This document shows positions 1-10,677 of a stretch of 64,000 bases of DNA, one piece after another. The notes below the pieces were generated by a model that was not told the DNA's origin, did not search any database, and worked only from the letters and a program-made list of their open reading frames with translations. How positions within the stretch are numbered: position 1 is the first letter of the stretch; every line of letters begins with the position of its first letter. The DNA comes from Symbiodinium natans (lineage: Eukaryota; Sar; Dinophyceae; Suessiales; Symbiodiniaceae), in assembly GCA_905221605.1 (NCBI GenBank), contig CAJNDS010002823.1, positions 591,001 through 655,000 of the forward strand, given 5' to 3'. Position numbers and translations under genes: made by a program.

Positions 1-1229
1 GTAGGCATAACACTTAAAACTGTAGGTCAATGGGAGTTTAGGAAAATATCGGACCCTAATACCGACGCCCAAATAGTAGGATTCCCTTATAATAAGGATC
101 CCAACAAGGTAAGGACCCCAACAAGGTGCCCCTAGTTTCGGAAACCCCAAATAGGGTCCCAGGTCCAGGAACTATACTGAACTTGGCACCCTAGCAAAAA
201 TCACCATGTTAACTGTTCCTCAGGGAGTATAGTAACCAACAAATATTTCCAAGTACCCCTACGGGAAGAGTTCAGGGCGTGTCGGGGTTTAGGGGTCGGT
301 GCAGTGCTTAGGGCAGACACTTTTGCCAAGCGGCCCGGCTTTAGCCATGAGGACCTGGCAGGGTTAGAGCTCTTCCATAAACCCTAAACCCTAAACCCTA
401 AACCCCAAACCCGAAATTCTCGGCTTCGGGTTTTGGGGTTCAGAGGTTCCTCGTTCTCAGGTTGGGTTTAGGTATTCGAAGCTTGTGTGTGTGCTCTGGG
501 GTTAGAGGGCTCCAGGGCTTTAGAAAGGCCTTGGGGCTTGCAGCTACAGGGTTTAGGGTTTAGGGTTTAGGATTTAGGGTTTAGTAAGCATCGGGGAATC
601 TGCTGGGAGCTTGAACGTGCTCAGCGAATCCTGAAAGGGGGGGGAGGGGTTAGGGGGGCGGCGGGGGGGCGGGGGGGCGGGAGGGGAGGGGCGGGGGCGA
701 CCCCTAAGATTGTGCCCCTCAGCGGTTGCCCTTAGTACACACCTAACATGCCCCTTATCTTACCTTGGGAATCTGAACTAAGTGTCCCCCAAACCGACCT
801 TAGGGGCCCAAGGTCGGGTCAGATGTACGCAGTCCGGAGAGGGGCTTTATGGGTGTGTCTTCCTGCATGGGCTATTATGCCCTATAGTATGGGGGGCCTT
901 AATAATTGAAACAGGGTTTTGGTGATTATAGTACGTTTATAGAGGGACCATAAAGGAACATTTTTAGCAATCATTCCGACCCTATAGTAACCCCTTGACA
1001 CGGCCGTTTATAGGGTTGGTTAGGGGGGATCAGAAGGCCCGGCTTCGGATTGCAGGCTTTCGAGGCTGGGGTTCGGTCCGAACCCCTCCACTCTCCCCAG
1101 CAGCCTAGATCCGAAGTCTTGGAAGGAATCTTCCAGATGGGCTTAGCTTACTGTCTAGCGCCCCCCCCCCACCATCTGCAACCCTAAACCGTACACTCCA
1201 AGCTCCGGATCCCGGCTCTTTGCTTCTTC

Positions 1230-1312
1230 CCTAAACCCTAAACCCTAAACCCTAAAACCTAAACCCTAAACCCTAAACCCTAAAACCTCAAACCTAAAAC
1301 CTAAAACCTAAA
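1230..1312. repeat. CCCTAAA array
   Basis: Mixed CCCTAAA and CCTAAAA units. It is the left partner of the TTTAGGG array at 1404-1486 around a short island. Confidence 0.9.
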
Positions 1313-1711
1313 CCACGGCTTAGGGTCCAGGGGCCCAAGGCCCTAAAGGCGATCTTCGGTTGAGTTGGTGTGTAGCTGTTCCATCCGAAGCCTGAAGCCT
1401 CAAACCATAAGGGTTAGGGGTTTAGGGTTTAGGGCTTAGGGTTTAGGGTTTAGGGTTTGGGGTTTAGGGTTTAGGGTTTAGGGTTAACACACGGAAGTCT
1501 TGGTTCGATTTGCCAAAGAGACTCCCTCAACCACAAGGCACCTAAGACGGCTCCTTACAGGAATGAAAACCTTATTTACCCTAAAACCCGAAACCTCGGA
1601 CACAGGAGCTTGAGCTTAGGATTTAGCCCTAGACCCAAAACCCTAAACCCCAAACCCCAAACCCTAAACCCGAAACCCTGACCCTGAACCAAACCCTGAA
1701 CCCCTTAGAGC

Positions 1712-1790
1712 CTACGGGGGCCCTGCACAAGGCAGCGCCGTGCGCCTTCAGCACCGAGCTGGTGTCTGAAACAGACCTCGCTCCTGGGGG
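1712..1790. other. exon-like island, strand uncertain
   Basis: It lies between CCCTAAA repeats (1628-1700) and TTTAGGG repeats (1798-1932). Plus reading: acceptor CCTTAG|A and donor TTG|GTCTTGGG, with ALHKAAPCAFSTEL. Minus reading: acceptor CCCCAG|G and donor GTAGG, with ARSVSDTSSVLKAHG. Both are plausible. Confidence 0.35.
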
Positions 1791-1797
1791 ATTGGTC

Positions 1798-1932
1798 TTG
1801 GGTTTAGGGTTTAGGGTTTAGGGTTTAGGGTTTAGGGTTTAGGGTTTAGGGTTTAGGGTTTGGGGTTTGGGGTTTAGGGTTTAGGGTTTAGGGTTTGGCG
1901 TTTAGGGTTCAGGGTTTGGGGTTTAGGGTGTA
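1798..1932. repeat. TTTAGGG array
   Basis: About nineteen units, with TTTGGGG and TTTGGCG variants toward the right end. Confidence 0.95.
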
Positions 1933-4295
1933 GGGCTTTTGCAAGGCTAAGGGGGCTGGGGGGTTTGAGGGGTATAGAGAGACTGCCCTTTAGCTGGCCG
2001 GCTTAGGGGCTTCGTAGGGGTTTAGGGATTGGGGCTTATGAGGCTGCACCCCGCTTGCTCTCTCAAGAGACCCGTGTAAAGACTCCTCTCCACACCCAAC
2101 CACCGAACCCTCGGATAACCCCAATTCCCTAAAGCCTTTTTCCCCTGCAACCGAAACACGAAACCCTGAAACCCAAGCCTAAGTGACATGCTTCTTGGGC
2201 TCCGACAGACAAAGTTAGAGAACTTCAAGAAAACATTTGGGGGGGCCGGGGGGGGGGGGGGGGGTTGTCGAAAAGACAGGGGTTTCTCGGGTGTGGGGTG
2301 TAAACCAGGCCACGTGTGCGACTAGATGAGTTCTCCTCATAGCTTGGGGTACCAAAAAGGGTTCCTGCATTATACAACGAATTATTTTCATGTTTGAAGG
2401 TTCACAGGTTCTTCGGTATTGGGGGTTCCTGCTCAGCAGGGTAGCTGAAACAACACGCCTAACATGAGGCACGCGGGCGATCAGGATTTCGAGGCTGAGC
2501 TAACTCGAGAGACTGTGGGGGCTTAGAGTACTCGAACGCATAAGGAGCATGCAAGACTGAGACCCCCTTAAAGAAGCTCATTTGCTGGATCACCCCCCCC
2601 CCCCTCTTGGGGTGTAGTGGAGAGGTCAGGGGTTTAGTAAGACTTGCACACCCTGTAACCCTAAACCCTGAACCCTAAGTCCCATGGATCCTGTCCCTCA
2701 ACTCTATGAACCCCACACCCTAAACCCTAAACCCTAAACCCTAAACCCCAAAAACGCTCAACATCTTGGCCAGGTGGCTGGCGAAGCTCCTGCAGCTTTG
2801 AGACTTCGGGCTTAGAGCATCCGGCTTCCGGCTAAGGTTCATGGCAAGATTAGGGTTTAGGGTTTAGGGTGTAGGGTTTAGGGTTTAGGGTTTAGGGTAT
2901 TCTTCATCCCAATCATGAAAGAACCCAGCCCTACAGTACAAGTGCTGCTGTCCCTTGTGGCCACTTTGTGAGTTTGAGGGGGTGGGGGGGGTACAGACCC
3001 CTAGACAAACCTCACCGCGAAGACCTCTGATTTTGATTCAGGGCTTTGCGTGTGAGGGCGTAGGCTTTGGACTCTCAAAGGTTCAGGGTTTACGGTTTAG
3101 GGTTGTAGGGTTTGAGGGCTTTTGGCTTTGTGTTGCAGAGTCCGAAGATGGATGGTTGACAATGGTTGACACTCCAGTTTTCTGGGGCAGCTACAGGTTT
3201 AGTTTCCTTATGGGGGAACTACCCCAACATGGTTAAATGTCACGCGACTGCTCGGCAATTGCCGAAACCATAGGGAAAACGTATTATTTACAGCTCGCAT
3301 CCTCTGAGCACTACGTTTGAACTACGCCAAAGCAAAGGATACAGGGCTATCACTGGCAGTCACCAACACTGAAGAACTTGTGCAGGCTCATGCTGCTGGC
3401 GCAACAACTACCAACCTACTTAGTTGCTGCGTTCATAAGCCCCAAAAAAGTGTACACTTTCAGTTCTATAGGGGATTCTAGTATCCCAAAAAGTGTAAAG
3501 TGTGCTCACTTAGCTACTAAACCTAGCAGCACCTCAAAAGCCAACCCGTCCGATCGAACCTCGAAGCAACCCTTAGCATTCTTCTCGTTTCGAACTTTAA
3601 GGATGTCTTTCTTTCCCCTAGTTGTCCAGTAACCTGGGAGAATTAAAGGTTCACCTTTGGGATTATACGGGGATTATACTCCCCAAAAACGTTAAAGGTC
3701 ACCTACTCTACTGCTAGGTTCCTGATTTTTTCCACTCAAGTCTTATTTTCGCAGGCCGACTTGAGCCATTTTGTACCCCCGGTCGACCCACAAACCCAAG
3801 GCACAGAGGCACGGAGCTCAGCGCCGGCGCAAGTTGTCCGCATGCGTCTAGGGTTTAGGGTTTAGGGTTTAGCGTTTAGGGTTCCTGGATCCAGAGATCG
3901 CCCTGGTTCTGGGAGGGTGACCAGTGCTCCCACAACCGTCATGCCTTCACTTCCCTGGAGCTGCAGCAAGAAAGCTGCTTTGGCTGCACAACGAACTCTC
4001 GAAACCCTGCACTCTAAACCTGCAATTCCCTACTGTCCGCTCTGCCCCTCCCCCTTCTTTGTTAACCTAGCCTAGAAACCCTAGCAACCCTAAAATCCCT
4101 TAGAAACTCTAGAAACCCTAGAAACACGAAACCCTAACTAGCCAAGCGCAAAGATCATAGAAACCATCAACCCTGAAACCTAACTAACCAAGCTTAGAAA
4201 CCCTAGAAACCCTAGAAACGCTAGAAACCCTAGAAACCCGTGAAACCCTAAACCCTCAAGCAACTGCCTCCCTGATCCGTTCGGGAGACCCCAAA

Positions 4296-4421
4296 CCCTA
4301 AACCCTAAACCTAAACCTTAAACCCTAAACCCTACACCCTACACCCTAAACCCTCAACCCTAAACCCTAAACCCTAAACCCTAAACCCTAACCTAAACCC
4401 CAAACCCTAAACCCCAAACCC
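4296..4421. repeat. CCCTAAA array
   Basis: Contains CCCTACA variants; its right edge supplies the donor of the exon-like island 4420-4474. Confidence 0.9.
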
Positions 4422-4474
4422 GCCTTTTCATGGTTTGCTCGTGAAGCTGCGGCAGGTCCAGGTCGAAGGAGGAG
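4420..4474 (-). CDS. possible exon (SSFDLDLPQLHEQTMKRR)
   Basis: Acceptor CATTTAG|C and donor GG|GTTTGGGG at the edge of the array 4296-4421. Protein-like composition, no family recognised. The plus strand also has an open frame. Confidence 0.45.
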
Positions 4475-5598
4475 CTAAATGAGCCTCGCCCGACTGTAAA
4501 GGGTGTTTGAGGGTCCTTTAGGGTTAAAGGGTTTTGGGTGGTTTTAAGGGCTAAAGGTTTTCTAGGCTTTAAAGGGTGTTTTAGGGTCTGTTAGTTTTTT
4601 ACGGTGCTTAGGGTTAAAGGTTTTTAGGGTTTCAAGGGCTTTTAAGTTTTTAAGGTGCTTTAGGGCGTTTCGGGTTCAAAGGGTTTTTAGGGTTCAAAGG
4701 CTTTTTGGGGTGTTTAGGATTTAAAGGGGTTTTAGGGTGTACAGGGCTTTTGGGGTTCTAGTGTTCTTGGGATTTAGAGGTTAGAATTCAGGCTTTAGTC
4801 GGTGCCTTCTTCTATGTCATTGTTCTTTGTTTTTGGGGGCGTGAGGGGGGGTGCACGTCAGATGGTAATTTGAGGTGGTTAAATTCAATGAAGGCTTCAA
4901 GGGGTTTAGGGTTTCTGTTCCAAGGGTCTTCAAACTGGGCGTTTCAAGGTTTAGGGCTGGGGCTTAGGGCAGGGCTGAGGGTTTGTCCTTGATGTGCTTT
5001 AAGGCTGGGAATTGGAGTTTGTTAGGGGCTTACTGGGAGTGACATGTTGCTGAATGCAGGATCGACTACTCATTCATGTAAGAGTTCATGGCTGTTGACA
5101 GGAGCCCGACAGAAAAAAAACAAATTAATCAAGTGGCGCATGGTGGGTCTAGCCGATTTTCGCGACCTCAGCGGCAAGTATCAACTGCCCAACAGCACAG
5201 GGGGAAGTTAAGCCCACGTACCTGGCCAACAAGAAGCACAGACAACCTTCTTCCGCGGGCACCAGGCAACTAGCATCCGACATGCACGATACGCTCAGGT
5301 TCCAGTGCAGCTGAAGATTCATGTGGATACCTCTCGGGCGTGCGTGCTCTAGAACTCGCCCTCAGCCTGGTTGCTACAGGAAGATTTGGTGAGGGAGGGT
5401 TTCGGGGGAGGGTCTACCAGCTTCATGGACAAGCTGCTTCTCCTCCAGCGTGTCATAGCTGAAGGACAAGGGTGTGGAGGAGTTCACGGAGCTTGACCGC
5501 TCAGTGCGCAGCGTCGCCTTGTTGACGGCACATGCGGAGCGGTTTAAGGTTTAGGGTTTAGGGCTTAGGGTCTAGGGTTGGAGCGCGAGGCCCCAGTG

Positions 5599-5629
<31 letters not shown>

Positions 5630-5712
5630 AGTGGGAAGGAGCCGTGCTTTTGGGGTCCAGGGTTCAGCCTTCATACCGTACACGGAAAACCCCAAGCCCA
5701 ACTATATATTGT

Positions 5713-5854
5713 ATGTACCATATACATATATATATATATATATTATACATTATATATATATATTATATATATATATATATGTATTATATTCTATTATATT
5801 ATTATATATATATATATGTGTATGATATTATATATATATATTATTATTATTATG

Positions 5855-5905
<51 letters not shown>
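5713..5905. repeat. (TA)n and (TAT)n microsatellite
   Basis: AT-dinucleotide tract merging into a long ATT trinucleotide tract, preceded by a poly-G run at 5604-5629. Confidence 0.95.
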
Positions 5906-6029
5906 CATATGTACTACTATACCAGAATACGCCCCAGATCCTGAAACACCCGAAGCGTCAACCCTGAAGCCTTTAAAAGCCCCCTAAAGAGCAGGACGCC
6001 CAACCCTAAACCCTAAACCCCAAAGCAGG

Positions 6030-6420
6030 AGGGAGGGGAACCAGACAACCCAGACCCCGCAACTCGGGGAACCAAGGAGCAACCCAAACCAAGCGTACAG
6101 TAGCAGGCGAGGAATAGACAACCCAACTCGGCTGGAGAAAGGGGGTCTGGGATCGGAAGTAACTCATGGAGAATAAAAAAGAAACCCCGAGAAAAGGGAA
6201 GTCGAGAACTCACCAAGCGTTCTGGACAAAACCCAAGCCGGCAGGCGACGAGTCGACAACCCCAGACCTGCTGGGGGGGGTCTTAGGAGGATGGAAGGGC
6301 CTGTGGCTCGGCTCGGGCGGGGGGGTCTGGGCTAGGAAGTGGAGAAAGGAGCAATCAAGCGTTCTGGGAAAAAGCAAGGAGGCAGCCGAGGAGACGACGA
6401 CCCAGACCCCGTAACGGGCT
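6030..6420. repeat. degenerate direct repeats, no gene
   Basis: Phrases such as AAGCGTTCTGG, GGGGGTCTGGG and CAGGCGA recur two or three times at irregular spacing. The overlapping open frames look like by-products. Confidence 0.4.
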
Positions 6421-6907
6421 CAAGGCCGGACGCGAGAGCAAAGGACGAGTATGGCCAGGGCGCGAAGCGGTGTGCCACGTGCTGCAGGAGTGTTGCGCAG
6501 GTCCAGCCAAGAGATTTGGGAGTGGTGCCCGAGAACGCCAAATCGCAGGAGAACATGAGGAATGGCACTATGGCTCGGACGGGAGGGAAGGGTCGGGCGC
6601 TCGTCGACATAAGACAAGGAAGGCACTAATCCCGACCACCCACACAACCCAGACAGCCCGAACACAACCCCGCTTTGGCTCTGCTTGCCAGTGCTGCCAC
6701 TATTTTCGAATGGTGCAATTTTTTTAATTGCCACTGTTTGGATTGTACTTGCGAGACCGAAAAGGGCCTCTGGAGCTTTGTACCCCGGCGTTCCCACCGA
6801 TGTGAAGGTGTGGCCTCATCCAGCGCAACCGACTGCAACCACTATATAATAACCTACTGTCGAAAGGTGGAGGATTAGAACAACCCTCTAATGATCCTGT
6901 CTGCGGC

Positions 6908-7614
6908 TGACGCCATCACAGCGCTTGCTGAGGCCGAAATCCGAGGCCTTTGCGTGTCCCCCGCGCATCCAGGAGCACGTTCGCCGGCTTCATGTCCCGT
7001 GGTCGAGGGCCTCGGTCAGGCAGGCCACATGGAACCTGACGCTTGGGAGGTTGCCTCGGTGGCCTTGCCAGTGGTAGAAGGTGTGCAGATCTCCACCGGG
7101 CGCCACCTCCAGAAAAGGTACACATTCTCGGCGTCCCGGAACGTGGGCACCAGGATGCCACGAAACTGGAAGATCGCAGCCGCCTCTGGATGTCAACCTC
7201 GCGAAGAAGGTAAGACTCCATCTGGAGGGTGCTCCACCCGTAGCGCTCGCCGGTCGGGCCGTGCTCCTGGAGGCTGACGCTTCCGAACCGGCCGGTGCCA
7301 AGCAGGCCGAGCTCCCGCAAATCGGCCCTCCTCGGCGGACCTGGTCTTGGCCTGGCGCTTCTGAGCCGCCAGCTGCTTCACCACATCACTTAAATTGCGC
7401 TCCAAGCCGGTCTTGTCGAGGCGTCAAGGGCCATGTTCCAGCCACGGCCAGCTTCGCCGCTTGCCTCCGCGCACGGGCCTGGCACATGGCTGCCAGCGTT
7501 GCAGGCCATGCCTCACACACTGCCATTGCTCGGAGACGTAAGGCGTGATTGTATCAGAGCCTACTGTCGCGATGTTGCATTCACAACTCAAGCTTGAGCC
7601 AAAATGGCTACGGA
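6908..7614 (-). pseudogene. processed pseudogene of a Ser/Thr protein kinase with DinoSL relic
   Basis: Seen on the minus strand: DinoSL at its 5' end, then no introns, then kinase landmarks in order but in different frames: glycine loop LGTGRFGSV (about 7302-7276), FLEVAPGGDLHTFYH in a second frame, RDMKPANVLLD (about 6999-6967), and DFGLSK around 6941-6927 after another shift. The lysine region after the G-loop is damaged. The pattern resembles AGC/cGMP-dependent kinases (inference). An SL joined to an intronless, frameshifted coding sequence is what a reverse-transcribed, reinserted mRNA looks like. The catalytic domain ends soon after DFG, so it is also 3'-truncated. Confidence 0.8.
7593..7614 (-). 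other. dinoflagellate spliced-leader (DinoSL) sequence
   Basis: The minus strand reads TCCGTAGCCATTTTGGCTCA followed by AG: the full 22-nt DinoSL with T at the variable first position. It is not followed by a GT donor (the next bases are CTTGAG), so it is not an SL RNA gene but the fossil 5' end of a trans-spliced mRNA. Confidence 0.9.
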
Positions 7615-7989
7615 CAAGCTCGAATCCCTAAACCAAGTCCTGTATAGTCCCAAGTGGCGTAGTCCTCATCCGGATGGAGCGAAGGCTGCGTGATCTGCGG
7701 CGGTGGGAGGCGTGCTATAAGCAGGGTTCTAAGTGCCCTAAAATACGGTTGTAGCCGCTTTTATTTTCGAGTTACCCTACTTATAACCCCACTCATAACT
7801 ACCCAAATGGGGGTTTCCAAAAATAGGTATAATCCTGATTATAGGAACCCCCAAAAGGGTACCCCTATTTGGGGAAAGCCCCAAATGAACCTCCAAGTGG
7901 GATCTAGGGGTCGTCGGGTCTGAAAGCTCTGACAAGCATGTCGCGAGACCTTTTGATTTGCTTGAACTTTTGGGCCCAAACGTCCCATG

Positions 7990-8089
7990 TTGGGATGTTC
8001 CCCCTAATACTAACAGTCCTTCATAGGGAATATAGTACCCCCTCTTATAATCCCTATTTTGGACTATAGTCGTTTGAGGGGAACATAAC
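7990..8089. mobile_element. inverted-repeat element, family T1 (GGGATGTTCCCCC termini)
   Basis: About 100 bp with GGGATGTTCCCC at the left and GAGGGGAACAT at the right. It is flanked by a 12-bp direct repeat AAACGTCCCATG (7978-7989 and 8090-8101), which suggests insertion. No coding capacity, so a non-autonomous MITE-like element. Confidence 0.6.
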
Positions 8090-8583
8090 AAACGTCCCAT
8101 GCCTTGAGTAGCCCCTACCCAGGGCCGGATAAAATCCCACTCAGCGGAGTCGGGTTGCTGACTTAGTTGGGGAGTCTTGGCACAAGAAGCCGTTGAATCA
8201 AGCCATGTGTGGGAACACAGTTCCCTCTCGTAACAGACTCCTGATAAGCAAAGAGGTCTCGTCTTCTTCAGAACAACCCCCATGATCGAACTAGGTCCCA
8301 ATGAATCCCAAAAGGAGCTCTAGATCCCAAACCCTAAAGTCTAGACCCCTAAACCCTAAGCCACAAAAATCACATATCTAGAGCCTTATACCCCCCTGTA
8401 CACCCCCCAAAGTCACATATACCCCCTAAACCCTGATAATACCTCATATAATCCCTTAGAAGCCCCCAATAACCCCTTATGCAGCCTAAATCCCCAAACA
8501 GACCCCGAAACCCTAAACCCTACGTAATCCCTAAACCCTAAACCCTAAACCCCAAACCCTAAACCCTGAAGGAGACCCAACAC

Positions 8584-8641
8584 TGGGGATCGGAGCCATG
8601 TCGGCAAGCTCCAGGTCGGTGCTCATCGGTGACCTCCGGAG
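8584..8641 (-). CDS. possible exon (SPMSTDLELADMAPIP)
   Basis: Nineteen codons with G/C third positions. Acceptor GAAAG|C, donor A|GTGTTGGG. Flanked by CCCTAAA (8510-8572) and TTTAGGG (8657-8782). It is downstream of the stop at 9884, so it would belong to another gene. Confidence 0.4.
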
Positions 8642-8656
8642 CTTTCTTTTGTTTTG

Positions 8657-8782
8657 TTAGGGTTTAGGGTTTAGGGTTTAAGGTTTAGGGTTTAGGGTTT
8701 AGGATTTAGGGTTTAGGGTTTAGGGTTTAGGGTTTAGGGTTTAGGGTTTGGGGTTTGGGGTTTGGGGTTTAGGGTTTGGGGT
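8657..8782. repeat. TTTAGGG array
   Basis: About seventeen units ending in TTTGGGG variants. Confidence 0.95.
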
Positions 8783-9883
8783 ATGTGTAAGTTATGTTGT
8801 ATCAACTAAATCAAATTACTGCTACTGTATCTTGCTGTGACCCGAGGAAGAGCAACATTTCTTGCAGATCCCTGTCAGGGTCCAAGTACCTCACCTTTTA
8901 CATACTTGGGCCCCAAGCCCTAGCTATATGGGAGGAAATTTAAGGCCCAAGTATTCCCTATTGAGGCACCTAATCCCTGGACCCTAAAGCCTAAACCCCC
9001 AAAAGGGCACTTTTTGCGGGGATGATGAGGGCTTAGGGTTTGGGGTCCTCCGGGTTCAGGATGTGGCTTCGTTCAGAGTTGCGGCTTAAGGCCTGTACTT
9101 GGAGGTTCCTGGTCACAGAAAAGTAGGGTTATAAGCAGGGCAACCACGCTTGCAGCCTTACTTGGGATACTTATAACCCTACTCCATGACCTACCAGTAC
9201 TCCTTAAGATGTCCCGAGTTGCGATTTGACGCTTAGGCTCTTAAGGTCCAAAGAAGGCTCTTGGGTATTCGGGGTTTAAGATCGGACGATGCGTATGTCT
9301 GCCTAGGCTTTTCAGACCTTCTTGCGCTGATACCTCTTGGAGATTAAAGCCCTGCAGCCTACAGCCTCAACCCTAGATTGGCCTGGGCCTCTGGTTGATT
9401 TTTAGGACCTCCCCCAAGAGGGCCCACTCAAACAACAATCATGGGATGATGTACCCAAAGCCCTTTCTACAGTTCAACTCAGAAACTATCTATCTGCTTT
9501 CCCCTGTCTCTATATGTACGCATGTATATATCAACTAAGGTATGCAGATGTTTCTCAGGGTTTGCTGCAATTGCTGCCGATACTACAAGATCTGCGGGCA
9601 GGGAAGGATGTTGGCTTCCAAAAGGCCAATGCAGGATGTTAGAGCAGCAAGCCTCAACAGAGGAGAACTGGATGCAGGTGAAACACATGCCAAAAAGTCC
9701 AGTCCGGAACGCAGGACGACTGTGGTTGCTTTCTTTCGTCATGTAACTGCTATGACCAAAGTTAAGAAACCTTGTATGATTCTTCTTCTTCTTATGATTA
9801 TCATTACTATGATTGTTTAAAATGTTGTTTAGTTTTTAATTCATTTATGAATTTATGTGGCTTTGTTGTAATTGCAAGTGCGA

Positions 9884-9992
9884 CTATTGTCCGTGAAGTC
9901 GCAAAACGTCTCTCCATCCGAGATGCGATGGCATCGGCTTGTACTTCGCCAGGGAGTCCGGGCTCGACTCCACCTTGCGCGCAAGGCGCACC
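9884..9992 (-). CDS. probable terminal exon with stop (VRLARKVESSPDSL...)
   Basis: Acceptor ATTTTAG|G just inside a TTTAGGG array (10004-10050), then 35 codons with strongly G/C third positions and a TAG at 9884-9886. AT-rich sequence follows (9780-9880), as expected of a 3' UTR, and no CCCTAAA array follows. Assignment as the CLC C-terminus is by position only. Confidence 0.5.
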
Positions 9993-10646
9993 CTAAAATT
10001 CGTTAGGGTTTAGGGTTTAGGGTTTAGGGTCTAGGGTCTAGGGTTTAGGGCATGTACCTCATAACTATACACTTGGGCCCCAAAGTCCCCTATATAGGAG
10101 GTACTTTTAAGGCTCAATTGTCTACTCCGTATCCCCAAAAGGATGCCTATACACACTCACCAATAGCAGAATTACAGAGCACCCAACATGGAAAGCTGTT
10201 GACCCTTCGGCTCATACCCCAACTCCTGACCCAAAGGGTCCACCGCTCGGGAAGCAGGTGCCAAGCAGCACTATCGAGCCCCGGGTGCCTAATGCCCTAA
10301 ACCCTAAACCTCTAAACCCTAAGCCCTAAAAATCTCATTCTCTACCATTTGCTTAAGAACCGCACAAGAGTAAAAGAAACAAAGATCTCTTTATTATACC
10401 CTTAATAAGGAGACATGCTTTTTTGCTTTTCCGGGGTTCTTGAGCAATTGGTAGTCCTACGTGAACAAGCCTCTGCCCCACCTCCCCGCCAGTTAACGAC
10501 CACTCACATGGTAAGACTAGACCTTTGGCAACATGCAGAGGGGGTTAGACCTTGGACATTGCTAGGTTGCCCAGTCAGCTAGGATTAACAAAGGGTGCCC
10601 GTGTTTTGCTTGAAGGGGTTTATAAGGGAACTAAGCCCCCCGCTCC

Positions 10647-10677
<31 letters not shown>

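Noticed and set aside
3767..3783. Second spliced-leader sequence (CTTGAGCCATTTTG)
   Set aside because: Only the first nine bases match the DinoSL complement.
5578..5967. 129-codon open frame rich in I and Y
   Set aside because: It runs through poly-G and AT/ATT microsatellites.
6339..6838. Cluster of overlapping 60-125-codon frames on both strands
   Set aside because: Mutually overlapping, no family features, and their 5' parts fall in degenerate repeats.
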